DNA of 64,000 bases, from assembly GCF_004193775.1 (NCBI RefSeq), contig NC_041010.1, forward strand, positions 62,001-126,000. The letters run 5' to 3'. The position numbers were made by a program, and so were the translations under genes. This DNA is from Glycine soja (taxonomy: Eukaryota; Streptophyta; Magnoliopsida; Fabales; Fabaceae). Positions within the stretch are counted from its first letter, which is position 1. Each line of letters starts with the position of its first letter. Below are positions 61,101-64,000 of the stretch, in pieces. The notes under the pieces were generated by a model, which saw nothing but the letters and a program-made list of their open reading frames with translations, had not been told where the DNA came from and did no database searches.

Positions 61101-64000
61101 TATATAAACTTCCAATTAATATTTGCATATGGAATTAAGGGTACTACTCTGGTCCAACCTTCTATCTCCATTCCAATTCATGAAACAAATCTACAACAGA
61201 AAAATGTTGTCAAACTTATTTCTTTACCATAGTGCCTTGGATTACATATCTAACATGCTAAGAGGTTACACATCTAACAAGCTGAGGAGGCTCCAAAGTG
61301 TCGGAATGCTTCGTTAGAAGGTGCATCCTGACAGAAAAAGACATAAGGGCAATGCACTACTGACAGAGACCTACTTTGGCACATTCTAGATTCTAATTTT
61401 ATAACTCATTTAACAATTTAAGGATTTCCCAGTCAATATCAGCAAGCTTCTATTACTATTCTACTTATCCAAGTAAAAAGAAAGCAGTAGACGACAAACC
61501 AAGCCAGAGGTGGATTTTGCTTGTAACCACTTTGATAACTTTTTGTAGGAAGATTTTTTGATGTCTAAAGTGATTCCTGAAGGCCTACACGGCAATACAT
61601 GGTTTGACCTGCAATGCCCAAAAACAAATAATTATTAGATTACTGGAGGTAAGCCTGACTTTTCAATTCAACACAAACTAACAGTGTATATTTAATACAA
61701 ACTGAAATGAATTTAAGTCAGAAAAAAAATGTTGAATACAAATGACAAAGCACTTGAATAATTATCAAATATATTATGCTGTCCTCCAAATGACAATAAC
61801 TTGATTAAATGGAAAGTTATTTATTATAACTCAATTAAAACAGTTTTCTTTCATGCCCTCTGCTAAAACCCTTTCAAACAGAAATTCAATGTTTAATTCT
61901 TCAGCACTGACGTCCAGAGCTAAATTTTCATATTTAGCTTAAATTCCCTGCTCAGTATAAAAATTGAGGTCTTGAAAAGTCACTACCAAAGTTCTCACTA
62001 TCTCATCCAATTGAAAGTGCACTCCACAGAGATCATATTTTGGAGCCATTGTTACTAAGCAAACTATCTTTTCAAAATCTCTAAACTACACCTAATTGTC
62101 AACTGAAATTCTTGGTTTGCTAGATTTTTTTGGCCAATCTATTTCAAATGGTTCAACTTGGTCAACCAAGAGGCAAAGAGAGAGAGAGAATCCCACCATA
62201 GAGTGCTTCCAGGCAAGGGAAGGTCTTTGTCCTTCACCGTTGTGTGCAAAGCTTGAAGAAGGCACTTATCTAACAGGGAATTAACGTCTGCAGTTGATAG
62301 AGTCTGTTGGTCATCTGGGTCATTAGCAGAGGCAGTATCCCGTAAATTCAAATCAGCCACGCCTTCAGTTACTTCAGCAGCGGTATCATTTTCATTACCA
62401 TTTGGCATCGTCAATGCAGGGTTAGAATCAGGTTGGAACTCATTTACATCTAGAGATTCCTCCGGTCCATCACCTTTTGGGTTGTTGTGCTGATCAATTG
62501 ATGTCTCACCGACAGCCTCAGTCAAATCAGAATCATGAGAAGCTTGTAACAAAGAAGGATCCTCAAAGACAACATCTTCGAAAAAACCTGCATTAGGCAC
62601 GCAATGCCCCTCGGCAGATTCCCTGCAAATCCAATGAACAGATTGATTCAATTTGTTTTACTTGTACTGAATAAAAGGATCATCAGGCTGTCTCTAGCTA
62701 CACTTGCCAAAGCAAATCACGATAGTAATGAGTTATTCTCAGCGCCTTTCCACGTAATCCAGCTTTTAATGCTTCAGCACTGCTCATTGTAGTACTCCCA
62801 ACCTTCAAGAGAATCAATGAATTTTGAGCTGACATGTAACCTATGGAATATTAAATAGTGCATGCACTGACAACGTAAAGCATTTTTTATATTGCCATCC
62901 AATCCAACCACAAACAACCATCTGTAGTAAGTTTGTTAACTTTCGCAATAACTACCTTAAAAAACCATGACAATGATTGGTTTCTGATTGGTTGACAATA
63001 TAATTTTTTCTTTACACTGACAGTGCATAGTAATTAAACTTGATAATACAATATGAAGAAGCAAAGTACATTACGTACTGCAATGGGAGCAGAATTTCCG
63101 GGTACTTTGACAGCCCAAGGTTCCCCAGCCCGAAAGGAAGGAAGACCTTCGGGAGGCACAGTTATACCAGGGAACATCAAGTCTGCTCCTCCGATAACGA
63201 ACCGGGATACCTCACCACCCTTTAGCACGAAAACTGGCAGTAGCTCAGGGACCATCCACAGTGCATAAACTGCATCCAGTCATTTTAATTTTAGTTCTCA
63301 GAACTCAAGTTTTGGTTTTGCTACTATGAAGCATGGATACGTTTCCAACGGCGGCACACCCGGACACTTGTTTGACACTTCTTATTAGGTGTCTGATTCA
63401 AAAAATATTTTGTTGACTTGAACTCATAAAGTCATCACCTTTACACAATCAATACACTTGAAAAAACATAAAAGATTAGTTTTAAAAGATGAATATAGAA
63501 TCAATTTAGATATTTTATTATATGTTACTCATATTTTATTTAATTAGAATCTCTATTTGTGTGTATGCAGTGTTCCCATGTCCTATATTTTGTTCGTGTG
63601 AGAATCTGTGCTTCATAGCTTGTTAGATTTCAGCATGAAATCAATTGGCATTAAGTGAAGTTGTCAAAAGATATATAAGATGCACACGAGAATTGAGGTA
63701 GGCGAGGTGGGACTTCCTAACAGGTCTATTAAATATGAGCAAATAGAATGAAACGACAGCAAACCTGTAGGGAAAATGTCTGAGCCGCGGCCATCAACAT
63801 CGAAAAACATTGGAAAGCCTCCTTCCACAGCATAAACATGGACACGGTTTTGAAGCTTGGCTATTGTAATCTCTGCCTGTTTAATTCTTCAGTGTGTGTG
63901 TGTGTGTGATATATGAAAAGAAACAAAGAAACATGAATGAATCGATGAGGAGTTAATTATTTGATTTACCTTGGGAGGAAGCAAGGCATCTAAATCGGAA
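58200..64000 (-). CDS. EIF2D: Eukaryotic translation initiation factor 2D (ligatin), 5' end outside window
   Basis: Exons on the minus strand: >64000-63970, 63876-63765, 63269-63079, 62802-62708, 62622-62197, 61608-61500, 60522-59877 and 58321-58200. They total ~577 codons in phase, and roughly the first 30 residues are missing. eIF2D can deliver initiator tRNA to the ribosome independently of GTP and helps recycle 40S subunits. Visible parts in order: N-terminal domain (DLDALLPPK, VHVYAVEGGFPMFFDVDGRG), PUA-type RNA-binding domain (GGADLMFPGITVPPEGLPSF), an acidic linker (exon 62622-62197), a winged-helix part, a SWIB/MDM2 domain (about 60300-60150, GTTYPTEIHKKDLGSTFVSR), and a C-terminal SUI1/eIF1-like domain (TERRQGNKKVTKLSG to VPKRYIEVLDKTKK). 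One intron uses a GC donor. The long last intron contains tandem duplications. The gene looks intact. Confidence 0.93.
58600..58930. repeat. Two tandem ~165 bp units in the last eIF2D intron
   Basis: 58600-58765 and 58766-58930 are head-to-tail copies of about 90% identity. Both contain AGAAGGAAACTGACACATTT, GATCATAGTGGTCAGTGG and GCATAAGCTCCCCCACAAGT. Confidence 0.9.
59468..59712. repeat. Second tandem duplication in the last eIF2D intron
   Basis: The blocks at about 59468-59591 and 59607-59712 share GAGATTTGAT, TTTGAGACCAAAATGTAG, ATCAACCATGGA, GATAAAACCAAAA and ATATATTCTATATGAATG. The first copy has an extra internal ~17 bp. Confidence 0.85.
62702..62708 (-). other. GC donor splice site in eIF2D
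   Basis: The exon ending LRITHYYRDLLW stops in TTTG and is followed by GCAAGT. The Trp codon TG|G is completed by the next exon (GAATCTGCC) after a TTTGCAG acceptor. A GT donor three bases on would break the frame. Confidence 0.8.
63892..63910. repeat. (TG)n microsatellite in an eIF2D intron
   Basis: About nine TG units in the first intron visible here. Confidence 0.95.

Overview
The window is plant nuclear DNA, most probably from soybean or a close wild relative (Glycine). Three things point there: intron-rich genes with canonical plant splice sites, repeats of the legume type (an LTR with GTAATCGATTAC palindromes and GTACATCC repeats, many (TA)n tracts, fold-back MITEs), and gene products that closely match legume families. 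There is no operon structure, rRNA or CRISPR array. I saw no tRNA gene by eye.

Positions 1-12.5 kb are repeat territory. At the left edge is a possible relic of an endogenous pararetrovirus-like polyprotein tail with a TATATAAGG promoter-like site. A degenerate gypsy-type LTR region follows. It contains a ~165 bp tandem repeat interrupted by a clean 1.69 kb solo LTR. Positions 4.8-12.5 kb form a very large inverted repeat: two ~3.1 kb arms around a ~1.5 kb spacer. The arms carry LTR, MULE-like and MITE pieces and copies of PIG-F (GPI-anchor synthesis) exons. Further PIG-F exons lie in the spacer.

Positions 14.6-20.2 kb hold a FAR1-related (FRS) gene on the minus strand, a domesticated Mutator transposase, and then a broken cation/H+ exchanger (CHX) pseudogene. 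Positions 20.2-24 kb are AT-rich intergenic DNA. Positions 24.3-29.2 kb carry a nine-coding-exon RhoGAP-like gene (At5g61530 type, 379 aa). It faces a three-exon DUO1-type R2R3-MYB gene (31.3-33.5 kb, minus strand) whose first exon holds a good miR159 target site.

Positions 36.8-37.5 kb are a dead LINE RNase H fragment. Positions 38.2-40.3 kb are a three-exon ATL-type RING-H2 E3 ligase gene. Positions 45.9-50.9 kb are a complete but decayed Ty3/gypsy chromovirus on the minus strand, with two LTRs. Its 5' LTR ends about 350 bp upstream of an intronless organic cation/carnitine transporter gene (51.3-52.8 kb). A dead Ty1/copia RNase H fragment follows, then a small minus-strand coiled-coil gene that I could not identify (54.0-57.1 kb). 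The last gene is eIF2D (58.2 to beyond 64.0 kb, minus strand), whose 5' end lies outside the window.

The genes are unrelated single units, not a pathway. The best candidate for something not described is the 7.7 kb inverted repeat. If transcribed through, it would fold into a kilobase-scale hairpin bearing PIG-F, LTR and MULE sequence, a possible source of small RNAs against the functional PIG-F gene and related transposons. All exon boundaries come from reading frames, splice signals and family knowledge, without transcript data.
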